Shown: positions 1-8,958, counted from the stretch's first letter. The stretch is 19,845 nt of DNA from an uncultured Collinsella sp. (GCA_900551625.1 URWZ01000004.1:1-19845); one strand, 5' to 3'. Made by a program: numbers and translations. The notes: a model not told the origin generated them from the letters alone.

Positions 1-41
1 AAGAGACAGCCTTTGTCACATTCGTTTTGAAAGGGGTGGCC

Positions 42-1532
42 ATGGGCCGCTACATCATCGGAATCGATCAATCCACGCAGGGCACCAAGGCGCTGCTGGT
101 GGACGAGGGCGGCCATCTGATTCATCGTGCTGACCGCGCACACCGCCAGATCGTCAACGAGGCCGGCTGGGTGAGCCATGATCCGGCCGAGATCGCTGCC
201 AACGTGCTTGCCGTGGCGCGCGCCGTGGTGGAGGAGACCGGGGTTAACCCGGCCGATGTCGCCGGCATTGGCATTTCCAACCAGCGCGAGACCACCGTTA
301 CCTGGAACCGCACGACGGGCGAGCCGCTGTGCGACGCCGTGGTGTGGCAGTGCGCCCGTGCCCGCGAGCTGTGCGACGAGCTGGCCGCACGCGAGGGCGT
401 GTCCGAGTTGGTGCGCGACACGACGGGCCTGGTGCTCTCACCCTACTATCCGGCGGGCAAGATGGCCTGGATTCTCGCAAACGTTCCGGCGGCTGCCGAG
501 GCCGCTGCGGCGGGCGAGCTTTGCTTGGGCACCATCGATGCCTGGGTGGTCTGGACGCTCACGGGCGGCACCGAGTTTCGTTGCGACTGGTCCAACGCCA
601 GCCGCACGCAGCTGTTCGACCTGCGCCGTGGCTGCTGGAGCGAGCCGGTGTGCGAGGCCTTTGGCATCGACGCTGCTTGCCTGCCGCAGGCGACCGATTC
701 CGACGGCCTGTTCGGCACAACGGACCTGGGCGGCTTTTTGCCGGCGCCCGTGCCCATTCACGGCGTGCTCGGCGACAGCCACGCCGCCTTGTTTGCGCAG
801 GGTTGCCACAGCCGCGGCATGGCCAAGGCGACCTATGGCACCGGCAGCTCGGTTATGATGAACGTCGGCGACGAGTTTGTGGCCAGCTCACACGGGCTTT
901 CGAGCTCGCTTGCGTGGCGCATGGACGGCGTGACCGAGTACGTGCTCGAGGGCAACGTGAGCTACGCCGGCGCCGTCAAGACCTGGCTGCGTGACGACCT
1001 GGAGCTCATCAACAACCCCGAAGAGGTCACCGACCTGTGCTATGCCGCCAACCCGGCGAGCCGCGTCTACTTTGTGCCGGCGTTTACCGGCCTGGGCGCG
1101 CCGCACTGGGCGAGTGACGCCGAGGGCTGCGTCTTTGGCATGACACGCACCACGGGTCGCGCGGAGTTCGTGAAGGCCGCCGACGAGTCGATCGCCTATC
1201 AGATTTTTGACGTGATCGATGCGATGGTCGAGGATTCGGGCGCGGCGCTGGCCGAGCTTCGTGTTGACGGCGGTCCCACGCGCGACGCGTACCTGATGCA
1301 GTTTGAGAGCGACTTGGTTGGCTCGCCCATCCGCATCGCGAGCAACGATGAGATGAGCGGCCTGGGTGCGGCCTGGGCCTGCGGTATCGCGCTGGGCATG
1401 TACGCGCGCGATGTCGTCGACGTCTACGGCGCCCGCGGCATCGTGGAGCCCGTGATGCCCGCTGACGAGCGAGCCAAAAAGATCGCCGGCTGGCGCCACG
1501 CGGTAGCCGCGACTATCTCGTACACGGCCTAG
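42..1532 (+). CDS. FGGY-family carbohydrate kinase, glycerol-kinase-like
   Basis: Predicted cytoplasmic ATP-dependent sugar/polyol kinase of 496 aa, the usual GlpK length. The N-terminal phosphate-binding loop reads GIDQSTQGTKALL. GlpK-like blocks follow: GWVSHDP, ISNQRETTV, VVWQC, the SPYY region, GTIDAW, SNASRTQLF, the C-terminal ATPase-fold block YGTGSSVMMN, VPAFTGLGAPHW and LRVDGGPTRDAYLMQF. The glycerol-contacting Arg-Glu (in NQRET), Trp (VVWQC), Tyr and Asp (GDSHAALF) known from E. coli GlpK are all present. However, GlpK has GDQQ where this has GDSH, and DQGT where this has DQST, so the substrate could be another polyol or sugar. I chose the ATG at 42 because AAAGGGG at 30-36 sits 5 bases upstream; in-frame TTG at 27 and GTG at 36 are alternatives. 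No clear terminator is seen before luxS. Confidence 0.85.
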   Translation: MGRYIIGIDQSTQGTKALLVDEGGHLIHRADRAHRQIVNEAGWVSHDPAEIAANVLAVARAVVEETGVNPADVAGIGISNQRETTVTWNRTTGEPLCDAVVWQCARARELCDELAAREGVSELVRDTTGLVLSPYYPAGKMAWILANVPAAAEAAAAGELCLGTIDAWVVWTLTGGTEFRCDWSNASRTQLFDLRRGCWSEPVCEAFGIDAACLPQATDSDGLFGTTDLGGFLPAPVPIHGVLGDSHAALFAQGCHSRGMAKATYGTGSSVMMNVGDEFVASSHGLSSSLAWRMDGVTEYVLEGNVSYAGAVKTWLRDDLELINNPEEVTDLCYAANPASRVYFVPAFTGLGAPHWASDAEGCVFGMTRTTGRAEFVKAADESIAYQIFDVIDAMVEDSGAALAELRVDGGPTRDAYLMQFESDLVGSPIRIASNDEMSGLGAAWACGIALGMYARDVVDVYGARGIVEPVMPADERAKKIAGWRHAVAATISYTA

Positions 1533-1560
1533 GCGGCTGCGCGGCGTCCAGACAGCTCAT

Positions 1561-1590
1561 TTGGGATGGGGCTTTTTTGACTGGTATGAT
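1561..1590 (+). promoter_or_regulatory. Probable sigma70-type promoter of luxS
   Basis: A -35-like TTGGGA (1561-1566) is followed after 18 bp by an extended -10, TGG-TATGAT (TATGAT at 1585-1590). The expected start near 1597 gives luxS a leader of about 58 nt. The promoter lies within the left arm and loop of the 1561-1631 inverted repeat. Confidence 0.5.
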
Positions 1591-1631
1591 TGGTGCGACC
1601 ATTCGAACCAGCTAAAAGAGCCCTGTCCCAA
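1561..1631. repeat. 25-bp imperfect inverted repeat spanning the luxS promoter
   Basis: Arms 1561-1585 and 1607-1631 match at 20 of 25 positions. Four of the five mismatches would be G-U pairs in the + strand RNA. The 21-nt loop holds a smaller hairpin, TGGT-gcg-ACCA (1591-1594/1598-1601). In a transcript reading through from the upstream kinase gene this would be a long stem; in a transcript starting at the luxS promoter only the right arm would be present. It could be a terminator-like or processing structure, an operator, or a copy of a dispersed repeat. Confidence 0.65.
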
Positions 1632-1654
1632 TTTGACTACCGAGAGGATCTGCC

Positions 1655-2143
1655 ATGGAGCGTATCGCGAGCTTTTCCGTTGACCATCTGCTGCTCGAGC
1701 CCGGCGTGTATGTGAGCCGCATCGACCGCGATCCGGCGACCGGTGCCGCCGTCACTACTTTTGATCTGCGCCTGACCACACCCAACAAGGAGCCGGTCAT
1801 GAACACGGCCGAGTGCCACACCATCGAGCACCTGGGTGCGACGTTTCTTCGCAACCATGCCGAATGGTCGAGCCGCATTGTCTACTTTGGTCCCATGGGC
1901 TGTCGCACGGGCTTTTACCTGGTTGTCTTTGGTGAGCTGACGAGCGAGGAGATCTTGCCGCTCGTGCGCGAGCTGTTCGAGTTTGTCGCTGGCTTTGAGG
2001 GCGATGTCCCCGGTGCCGCTCCCGAGGAGTGCGGCAACTACCTGGACCAGAACCTTCCCATGGCAAACTGGCTCGCGCGCCGCTATCTCGACCGCGACCT
2101 GGACGGGATCGACGAGGCACACCTGCACTATCAGCAGGCATAA
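1655..2143 (+). CDS. luxS: S-ribosylhomocysteine lyase LuxS
   Basis: Cytoplasmic metalloenzyme that splits S-ribosylhomocysteine into homocysteine and DPD, the precursor of autoinducer-2, as part of the activated methyl cycle. The 162-aa length is typical. The metal-binding motif HTIEH (H55, H59) and the third ligand in EECGNY (C126) are present, and so is the catalytic cysteine in GPMGCRTG (C83). The early block SFSVDHLLLEPGVYVSR and the substrate-loop region MNTAECHTIEHL are also LuxS-like. The start has GAGAGG about 10 bases upstream. It seems monocistronic: its own promoter lies upstream and a terminator at 2175-2206 follows. No pfs/mtnN or met gene is adjacent. Confidence 0.97.
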   Translation: MERIASFSVDHLLLEPGVYVSRIDRDPATGAAVTTFDLRLTTPNKEPVMNTAECHTIEHLGATFLRNHAEWSSRIVYFGPMGCRTGFYLVVFGELTSEEILPLVRELFEFVAGFEGDVPGAAPEECGNYLDQNLPMANWLARRYLDRDLDGIDEAHLHYQQA

Positions 2144-2174
2144 GGCTGCTCGCAGGAATATCGTTTGTACCAGA

Positions 2175-2206
2175 AGCGTCTCCGCTCTTTTGCGGGGGCG
2201 CTTTTT
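2175..2206 (+). terminator. Rho-independent terminator of luxS
   Basis: Stem AGCGTCTCCGC (2175-2185) pairs with GCGGGGGCGCT (2192-2202), with a G-U pair and a 6-nt loop, and is followed by TTTTC. It sits 31 bp past the luxS stop codon. Confidence 0.85.
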
Positions 2207-2240
2207 CATGCCGAGTGCTCAAAACAGGAAGATATTGTTC

Positions 2241-2271
2241 TAGAATGTTCGTACTGTCACATAAACGAACA
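2241..2271 (+). promoter_or_regulatory. Possible -10 box and inverted-repeat operator upstream of the DUF4867 gene
   Basis: TAGAAT (2241-2246) could be a -10, although no good -35 is visible. It is followed by the inverted repeat TGTTCGT (2246-2252) and ACGAACA (2265-2271), separated by 12 bp. This ends 9 bases before the start codon and runs into the ribosome-binding site, which is where a repressor could act. Confidence 0.3.
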
Positions 2272-2280
2272 GGAGCGAAC

Positions 2281-2925
2281 ATGCATATCTACTCTGTTTT
2301 GGATCCCGAGTTCAAACCCTATGGTCGTGTGTGGGACGACGTCCCGTCCAGCCTGACCACCCCGCTCATGGAGGCGCTCTCCGCCACACCCGTCCCCGAG
2401 GGCAGCAAGTACGTGGCCGCTGCCCCCGAGCTCGAGCAGGTCGAGGGTGCCAACACGCTCGGCCTGCTCATATACGGCGGCCGCCCCTTCCAGCTCGGCT
2501 GGTGCAACGGCCACAACACACGACTCAACTGTCTGGAGTATCACCGCGCGAGTGAGTTTAACCTGGGCGCCCGCGACTTTATCCTGCTCGTGGCGCATCG
2601 CTGGGAGATCGAGGACGGAAAGCTCGATACCGCGTTCGTCAAGGCGTTCCGCGTGCCGGCGGGCAAGGTTGTCGAGGTCTTCAACACCACGCTCCACTAC
2701 ACGCCGTGCATGGTCGATGAAAGCGGCTTCCAGGTGATGGTGGCGCTGCCCGCCGGTACCAACGGTCCGCGCCCCGAGGCCGCAACCGACATGCCTGCCG
2801 CCGGTGACAGCTACTGCTACTGGAAGGCCGACAAGTGGGTCCTCTGCCATGCTGACAGCCCCAAGGCAGCCGAAGGCGGCTACGTGGGCCTCATCGGAAA
2901 GAACCTCGACATCACCGTGGACTAG
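2281..2925 (+). CDS. DUF4867 family protein (cupin-like, possible sugar-metabolism enzyme)
   Basis: A 214-aa soluble protein with no signal peptide or membrane segment. The block LNCLEYHRASEFNLGARDFILL and the later KAFRVPAGKVVEVFNTTLHYTP look like the DUF4867 family; the His/Glu-rich segment YHRASE and the ending of LHYTP suggest a cupin-type metal site, which is an inference. Family members often lie near tagatose or other sugar-phosphate genes, and here the next gene downstream is a 6-phospho-beta-glucosidase. The ATG at 2281 has AGGAG at 2271-2275. A longer reading of the same frame from 2029 overlaps luxS and the terminator and is not credible. No specific reaction can be assigned. Confidence 0.75.
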   Translation: MHIYSVLDPEFKPYGRVWDDVPSSLTTPLMEALSATPVPEGSKYVAAAPELEQVEGANTLGLLIYGGRPFQLGWCNGHNTRLNCLEYHRASEFNLGARDFILLVAHRWEIEDGKLDTAFVKAFRVPAGKVVEVFNTTLHYTPCMVDESGFQVMVALPAGTNGPRPEAATDMPAAGDSYCYWKADKWVLCHADSPKAAEGGYVGLIGKNLDITVD

Positions 2926-2932
2926 AATCTTC

Positions 2933-2991
2933 TGTCTCAATCTGTAACACCTAGCGGGCTAGATCGTCTCTACCTGTTACAGATTTAGACA
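2933..2991. repeat. Palindromic repeat A, copy 1
   Basis: Arms TGTCTCAATCTGTAACA (2933-2949) and TGTTACAGATTTAGACA (2975-2991) match at 16 of 17 positions. The middle holds a second small palindrome, CTAGC-gg-GCTAG (2951-2962). It starts 8 bp after the DUF4867 stop codon and may also serve as that gene's transcript end. Confidence 0.85.
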
Positions 2992-3015
2992 AACTGCAGG
3001 GGACAGGCCGAACAA

Positions 3016-3070
3016 TCTCAATCTGTAACACCAGGCCCGGTTTTGGCGGCCTAACTGTTACAGATCGAGA
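3016..3070. repeat. Palindromic repeat A, copy 2
   Basis: Arms TCTCAATCTGTAACA (3016-3030) and TGTTACAGATCGAGA (3056-3070) match at 14 of 15 positions and share their sequence with copy 1 (2933-2991), while the 25-bp centres differ. Here the centre has AGGCC (3033-3037) and GGCCT (3048-3052), so pairing is kept although sequence is not. The spacer between copies (2992-3015) contains GGGGACAGGC. Confidence 0.85.
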
Positions 3071-3077
3071 CAAACGG

Positions 3078-3124
3078 GCCCCAGCCATCACAAAGGTGAC
3101 TGTCCCCTTTGCGGTGGCTGGGGC
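3078..3124. repeat. Palindromic repeat B (GGGGACAG-loop hairpin), copy 1
   Basis: Arms 3078-3096 and 3106-3124 pair at 17 of 19 positions (GCCCCAGCC...GGCTGGGGC outside, CAAAGG...CCTTTG inside). The 9-nt loop read on the - strand is GGACAGTCA. The inner part recurs at 16923-16949 in the opposite orientation. The rest of the gap to the next gene (3125-3269) holds only the glucosidase promoter. Confidence 0.85.
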
Positions 3125-3205
3125 AGGTGGGTATCAAAAAGTGTCAGACGGGGTGGTTGCCGGGCGCCTGTACGCGAAAAGAAGTATCGGCCTGCGCCGT
3201 TGCCG

Positions 3206-3234
3206 TTGAGCGACGCGTTGTTTGCAGGGATACT
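3206..3234 (+). promoter_or_regulatory. Probable promoter of the 6-phospho-beta-glucosidase gene
   Basis: TTGAGC (3206-3211) and GATACT (3229-3234) are spaced by 17 bp. The predicted start near 3241 gives a leader of about 29 nt before the ATG at 3270. No cre-like or antiterminator (RAT) site was recognised here. Confidence 0.45.
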
Positions 3235-3266
3235 GAGCCTATGACAACAGCGTGCGAAAGGATTGA

Positions 3267-4803
<1,537 letters not shown>

Positions 4804-4858
4804 GGGGCGGGCCTGACCGCTGTGAATTTCGCGTGCTCATCCTCATGGCCTCCTGACC

Positions 4859-4894
4859 AAGGCGCCCGGCGAGTATGTGCTCGCCGGACGCCTT
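4859..4894. repeat. 15-bp hairpin between the glucosidase and sensor genes
   Basis: AAGGCGCCCGGCGAG (4859-4873) and CTCGCCGGACGCCTT (4880-4894) pair at 14 of 15 positions around a 6-nt loop. The tail GCCGTC is not T-rich. It is a plausible Rho-dependent or bidirectional transcript end. Confidence 0.6.
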
Positions 4895-4946
4895 GCCGTC
4901 TGCGGATTTTGGGACATGCGGCCCGCTTTTTCGACCCATCTGTCGG

Positions 4947-4962
4947 TACACTAAAGGCACTA
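4947..4962 (+). promoter_or_regulatory. -10 element placed for leaderless transcription of the sensor operon
   Basis: TACACT (4947-4952) lies 9 bases before the ATG at 4962, so transcription would begin at or within a few bases of the start codon. No Shine-Dalgarno sequence precedes this ATG and no good -35 is visible. Leaderless mRNAs are common in actinobacteria. Confidence 0.4.
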
Positions 4963-6845
4963 TGGGTACCCGCGAGCGACATATCGGCCACGCGGCCGCC
5001 CGATCCGCACCCGTGGCGGATCCCAGGGGCGGCAGGCTCTTCGCCATGCCGCGATTCCTGGTTGGCATAACACATCAGGTGTACCGCCACCGCGTCTTTG
5101 CTATCGCCGGTGTCATCACCGCGATGTTCCTCATGCTTTTGGCAGTCTTGCCGGCGCTGTTCGCCTTCGACCCCAAACTTTCTAACGCCGTGCCCGCCTA
5201 TAGCGAGGTGTCCGAAGAGGTCGTGGATGCGCTCGTCCATTCGAGCTCTCTCCCGCTGCTTGTCGCCGCAATTGTATTTTCGATCTGGGGCGTGTCGGTC
5301 TATCTGCGCTGTTTGGACTATGTGTTGCGCCGTCGCCTTGTTGCCGTCGCCACCATCTGCGCTCTGTGGATGATCGAAGTCATTCTCAAGTACAAGTCGT
5401 TCACGCCGTTCTATGCCACCGTGCTGTGGTACCTGTACTACGTGCCCATGACGCTCATTCCGCTGCTCTACCAGTTGTGTGGTCTGCGCCTTGCGGGCCT
5501 GGAGCAACACCGTCTGGGTCGCCGCTACTGCGCTGCGCTGTGGATTGTGGCCATCCTGCTTATCGGATTTGTGCTCACCAACGATTTTCACCAGCAGGTC
5601 TTTCTCTTTGACCGCACAAGCGACACCTGGAGCAACGATTACACGTACGGCTGGGGTTATTTCGCCGTCCTCGTGTGGACGGCCTTTAACTTTGTGGCCT
5701 TTTTTATCCTGGTGGGCCGGTCCTCGTCCTTTCGCATCCAGCGTTTCTCGGGCACGGCGGCGCTCGTACTGCTGGGTGGCGCATTCTTTGCCATCTCGTA
5801 TGCGTTGCGCGTGCCCTGGGCATGGAGGCTCAACTTTTCGCTCGTCTATTGCGTCCTGTGTGTGGTGGCGATGGAAATCTGTCTCGATTGCGGTGTCATT
5901 CCGTCGTATCACGACATCGCCGGCATCTTCGACACCTTGCCGCTTGACCTCAAAGTTCTAACGCGCGACCTGCGGGAAGTCTATGCCACGCCGGTGTCAA
6001 AGCCAATGCCGGTAGGCGTGCGCGAGGAGTTGCGGACCCAGGAGAACGGCCGCGCCCATGCCTTTGCCGTGGCGTCCGATTCCGATGTGATGTACCGTGC
6101 CTTTCCACTGCTGGGCGGATCGGCCCTACTTGCCCAAGACGTGTCGGAGCTCAACGAGCTTAACCGTGAACTGGCACATCGTCGCATGGAGCTGCAGCGT
6201 CAAAACGAGCTGCTCGCCGCCGACTACGACCTTAAGACGCATTTGGCAGATCAAGAGGCCGAGACCTTGCTGGTCCAAGACGTGGACCAGGCGATTGCCC
6301 GCGCGCTCGAAGGGATGTACGACCTGCTGAGCTCGCTGCCGCCGTTGACCGACGAAGCGTCTTCGCACGAGCGTTACCGCATGCTGCAGCGCGCCAAGAT
6401 GCTCGTCGCCTATTGCAAGCGCAAGGGGTCGCTCACGTTGGCACAGCATGGGGAGAGCGGTTTTGATCGCGACCGCATTCAGCTCATTGCCAACGAGCTT
6501 GCAAGCGACCTGCGCACCATCGATGTCGATTGCGCCTCGATTATCGCCATACGGCGCCCGATGCACGCCAGTACGGTAAGCGCCCTGTACGACTGCGTGT
6601 ATGACTTTGCGTTTTTTGCCTACACCACTGACCATCCGGCGCTTATGTATCACTTGGGCGACCATGACCGATGCAGTGTCGAGCTGCGCGCCACGCTTTT
6701 TTCCAACGATGATGCAGATTTTTCGCAGACGCCCGCTGCGCAAGAGCTCGAAAGCGCTCTGCAAGGGCGCAACGTGGCATACCGCCTTGAGGGCGAGCCC
6801 GGCCAGCTGCGCATGATCGTCTTGATGCCGAGGGCGGGTGAGTGA
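4962..6845 (+). CDS. Multi-pass membrane sensor protein with degenerate kinase-like C-terminus
   Basis: A 627-aa protein. About eight hydrophobic segments lie between residues 45 and 320, resembling the 7TM N-terminal sensor region of some histidine kinases. A linker with a possible PAS-like fold follows, then a coiled coil around ELNELNRELAHRRMELQRQN, and a C-terminal segment placed where a dimerisation and ATPase domain would be. No His-box and no N- or G-box can be found, so it is unlikely to be an active kinase. Start at 4962 follows the -10 at 4947-4952; ATG 5046 (MPRFLVG) is an alternative that drops a polar N-terminus. It overlaps the kinase gene by 4 bp, so it probably senses a signal or partners that kinase in the membrane. 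Confidence 0.7.
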   Translation: MGTRERHIGHAAARSAPVADPRGGRLFAMPRFLVGITHQVYRHRVFAIAGVITAMFLMLLAVLPALFAFDPKLSNAVPAYSEVSEEVVDALVHSSSLPLLVAAIVFSIWGVSVYLRCLDYVLRRRLVAVATICALWMIEVILKYKSFTPFYATVLWYLYYVPMTLIPLLYQLCGLRLAGLEQHRLGRRYCAALWIVAILLIGFVLTNDFHQQVFLFDRTSDTWSNDYTYGWGYFAVLVWTAFNFVAFFILVGRSSSFRIQRFSGTAALVLLGGAFFAISYALRVPWAWRLNFSLVYCVLCVVAMEICLDCGVIPSYHDIAGIFDTLPLDLKVLTRDLREVYATPVSKPMPVGVREELRTQENGRAHAFAVASDSDVMYRAFPLLGGSALLAQDVSELNELNRELAHRRMELQRQNELLAADYDLKTHLADQEAETLLVQDVDQAIARALEGMYDLLSSLPPLTDEASSHERYRMLQRAKMLVAYCKRKGSLTLAQHGESGFDRDRIQLIANELASDLRTIDVDCASIIAIRRPMHASTVSALYDCVYDFAFFAYTTDHPALMYHLGDHDRCSVELRATLFSNDDADFSQTPAAQELESALQGRNVAYRLEGEPGQLRMIVLMPRAGE

Positions 6846-8341
6846 CGATGACGATTTCGCTCATCCTTCCCCAAATCGTTGCGCTCGATGTTGTCTTTGC
6901 CCTGGCTGCGTGTCTGCAGACGATCCACGTCCCGCTCATCGCATCGCGCCGCTCGTCCTATAACCGAAAGGTGATTTGCGCCTACGAGGCGAGCCTTGTG
7001 CTTCACCTGATGATTTCGGCGCTTATCCTGTTCGCGTCGTCTGGCTCGCATCTGGTGGCGCCGCTTGACGTTTGCGCCAGGGCAATGGGCGGAGCGTTGT
7101 GGCTCAATGCCGCGATTTTTGCCTATGGCGTGCTGCTTATGGTGCACTATCGTCGCCCCGTCATGCTGGTCGAGCTGCTGCTTGTTGTCGCCGTTACACC
7201 GCCGGTGGTTTTTGCCATGGGCTCGGCGTGGACCGTTGTCCTTATCGCAGAGGGAGCGTTCTTCCTGTTCCGTTCCATCGCGGCGCTCTTGATGGACGTC
7301 CGTAACCGCCAGGAGGATATCACTGCGTTCTCGACGATCGAGACCATCAACGTGATTCCCGTGGGCATCCTGTATCTGGACCCGAGGGGCCGTCCGCTGC
7401 TCATGAACCGCTGCATGCGCAAAAACCTGGTGGAACTTCATATGCCTACCGATCTGTGTGACATGAGCAGCACATGGAACGACCTGCTCAAACTTAGCAT
7501 GCAAATGCCCGAAAGCAGTAGGAACCGTGTGCGGATTAACTTGGACCGTTTTGGTGAGGCTCGCGCGGTGATCGAGATTTCCCCCGTCGAGATTCGCCTG
7601 TTTGTGTGCGATCGTGTTATGGTTTCGGGCCGTTCGTTCGAGCGCATTATCGGTCTTGATGTGACAGAGTACGCGCATGCTCATGACCGCTTGGCGCAAG
7701 CCAACCACCTGCTTGAGCTTGCGGGCCAAGAGCTCCAGTCCCAGATTGAAGAAGTTAAAAAGGTTGCCGACAATGCGGCCTACCTACGTATGCGCGCCCG
7801 CGTTCACGATGTGATCGGGCAGCGCCTGTCCATTCTCCATCGCTATTTGGAGGAGGGGCGCCTGGACGACGAGTCGCTCGAGCAGATTGACCCGTTGCTG
7901 CGCTCAATTGCCGCCGATTTGCGCAGTGGCGGTGCCAGCGAGCCTGCAGAGCAGCTGGGTGATATCGTCCATGCTTTTGGCCTGGTGAGTGTGCAGATCG
8001 ATGTTGAGGGTGCGCTGCCTGAGGACGCGCGTGTCGCCGCCGCATTTTTGCAGATTATTCGCGAGGCCTCGACCAATGCCACCAAGCATGCGCAGGCGCA
8101 TCGGGTCCATGTGCGCCTGTGGCAGGAGGGGGCGGATGCTGACCGCATCGCGCACATGACGATTTCTAACGACGGGTCCCCAGCCCCCGTATCGTATCGC
8201 GAGGGAACGGGTATCCCTGGTATGAGGCATGTCGCACAGAATCTGGGCGGCAGCCTTGAGGTCCATGCCGCCCCACCCTTTACGCTTACGGTATCCATTC
8301 CGCTCGCCTCCAGCGCCACGGTCCAAAGGAGAAGCTCATGA
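6842..8341 (+). CDS. NarL/DesK-type sensor histidine kinase
   Basis: A 499-aa inner-membrane kinase. About five hydrophobic segments occupy residues 5-150, then a PAS-like region (about 160-275), a coiled coil (about 280-312), a HisKA_3 dimerisation domain with phospho-acceptor H322 in RVHDVIGQRL, and a HATPase_c domain with N-box REASTNATKHA (N412) and G-box GTGIPGMRHV (455-463). The HDxxGQRL form is typical of kinases that pair with NarL-type regulators, and one follows directly. The GTG at 6842 overlaps the upstream stop by 4 bp; ATG 6848 is equally possible. Its stop overlaps the next start (ATGA at 8338-8341), so all three genes are probably translationally coupled. Signal unknown. Confidence 0.9.
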   Translation: MTMTISLILPQIVALDVVFALAACLQTIHVPLIASRRSSYNRKVICAYEASLVLHLMISALILFASSGSHLVAPLDVCARAMGGALWLNAAIFAYGVLLMVHYRRPVMLVELLLVVAVTPPVVFAMGSAWTVVLIAEGAFFLFRSIAALLMDVRNRQEDITAFSTIETINVIPVGILYLDPRGRPLLMNRCMRKNLVELHMPTDLCDMSSTWNDLLKLSMQMPESSRNRVRINLDRFGEARAVIEISPVEIRLFVCDRVMVSGRSFERIIGLDVTEYAHAHDRLAQANHLLELAGQELQSQIEEVKKVADNAAYLRMRARVHDVIGQRLSILHRYLEEGRLDDESLEQIDPLLRSIAADLRSGGASEPAEQLGDIVHAFGLVSVQIDVEGALPEDARVAAAFLQIIREASTNATKHAQAHRVHVRLWQEGADADRIAHMTISNDGSPAPVSYREGTGIPGMRHVAQNLGGSLEVHAAPPFTLTVSIPLASSATVQRRSS

Positions 8342-8958
8342 TCCGCGTGTTAATCGTCGAAGACCAGGCCATCCTGCGCGAAAGCCTGGCGCGCTCCGTT
8401 GGCGACCAGCCCGATATGACCGTCGTCGCCGCGATCGCCGATGCCTCCGAGGCCTTGGGTGTCGCGCTCAAGGAGCGCCCTGACATGATACTGATGGACG
8501 TGTGCACCGAACACGATTCAAACGGCATCGTGGCGGCGGCGCGCATTAAGGAGCAGCTGCCCGAGTGTCGCATCATTATCATGACCGGCATGCCCGAGAT
8601 CACCTTTGTCGATCAGGCCCGTGAGGCGGGCGTCGATAGCTTTGTGTACAAGAACGTCGGCATCGACGAGCTGTTTGCCGTGATGCGCTCCACGCTGGCG
8701 GGCTATTGCACGTTTCCCAAGCCGCGCGAGAGCATTTTTTCGGGCACAGCAGCTCTCGACGATGTCGAGCTATCGATTTTGCGCCTTGCCTGCGAGGGCA
8801 AGAGCCGCCGCGAGATCGCGGCCGAGCTGTTTATGAGCGAGGGCACCATCAAGCGCCGCATCTCGGAGATCCTGAGTAAGACTGGCTACGACAACATCAT
8901 GCGTCTTGCCGTGCATGCGGTGACCGAAGGCAGCATCGTTCCCAACATGGAGCGCTAA
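8338..8958 (+). CDS. NarL/LuxR-family response regulator
   Basis: A 206-aa cytoplasmic transcription regulator. The receiver domain (1-120) has the acidic pair in IVEDQ, the phospho-acceptor D54 in MILMDV, the Thr of MTG and the Lys of VYKN. The C-terminal LuxR-type HTH (about 143-205) reads DDVELSILRLACEGKSRREI, then FMSEGTIKRRISEILSKTG. It is the evident partner of the kinase encoded immediately upstream. AAAGGAG at 8325-8331 serves as ribosome-binding site for ATG 8338. Targets are unknown; the adjacent lipoprotein gene and its own operon are natural candidates. Confidence 0.95.
   Translation: MIRVLIVEDQAILRESLARSVGDQPDMTVVAAIADASEALGVALKERPDMILMDVCTEHDSNGIVAAARIKEQLPECRIIIMTGMPEITFVDQAREAGVDSFVYKNVGIDELFAVMRSTLAGYCTFPKPRESIFSGTAALDDVELSILRLACEGKSRREIAAELFMSEGTIKRRISEILSKTGYDNIMRLAVHAVTEGSIVPNMER

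Noticed and set aside
1597..1654. SAM or SAH riboswitch before luxS
   Set aside because: The leader from the predicted start is only about 58 nt and lacks recognisable conserved cores.
2029..2280. N-terminal extension of the DUF4867 protein
   Set aside because: It would overlap luxS and its terminator; ATG 2281 has a good ribosome-binding site.
2257..2940. 227-codon - strand frame opposite the DUF4867 gene
   Set aside because: The + strand gene has a ribosome-binding site and family-like blocks; the antisense frame has neither.
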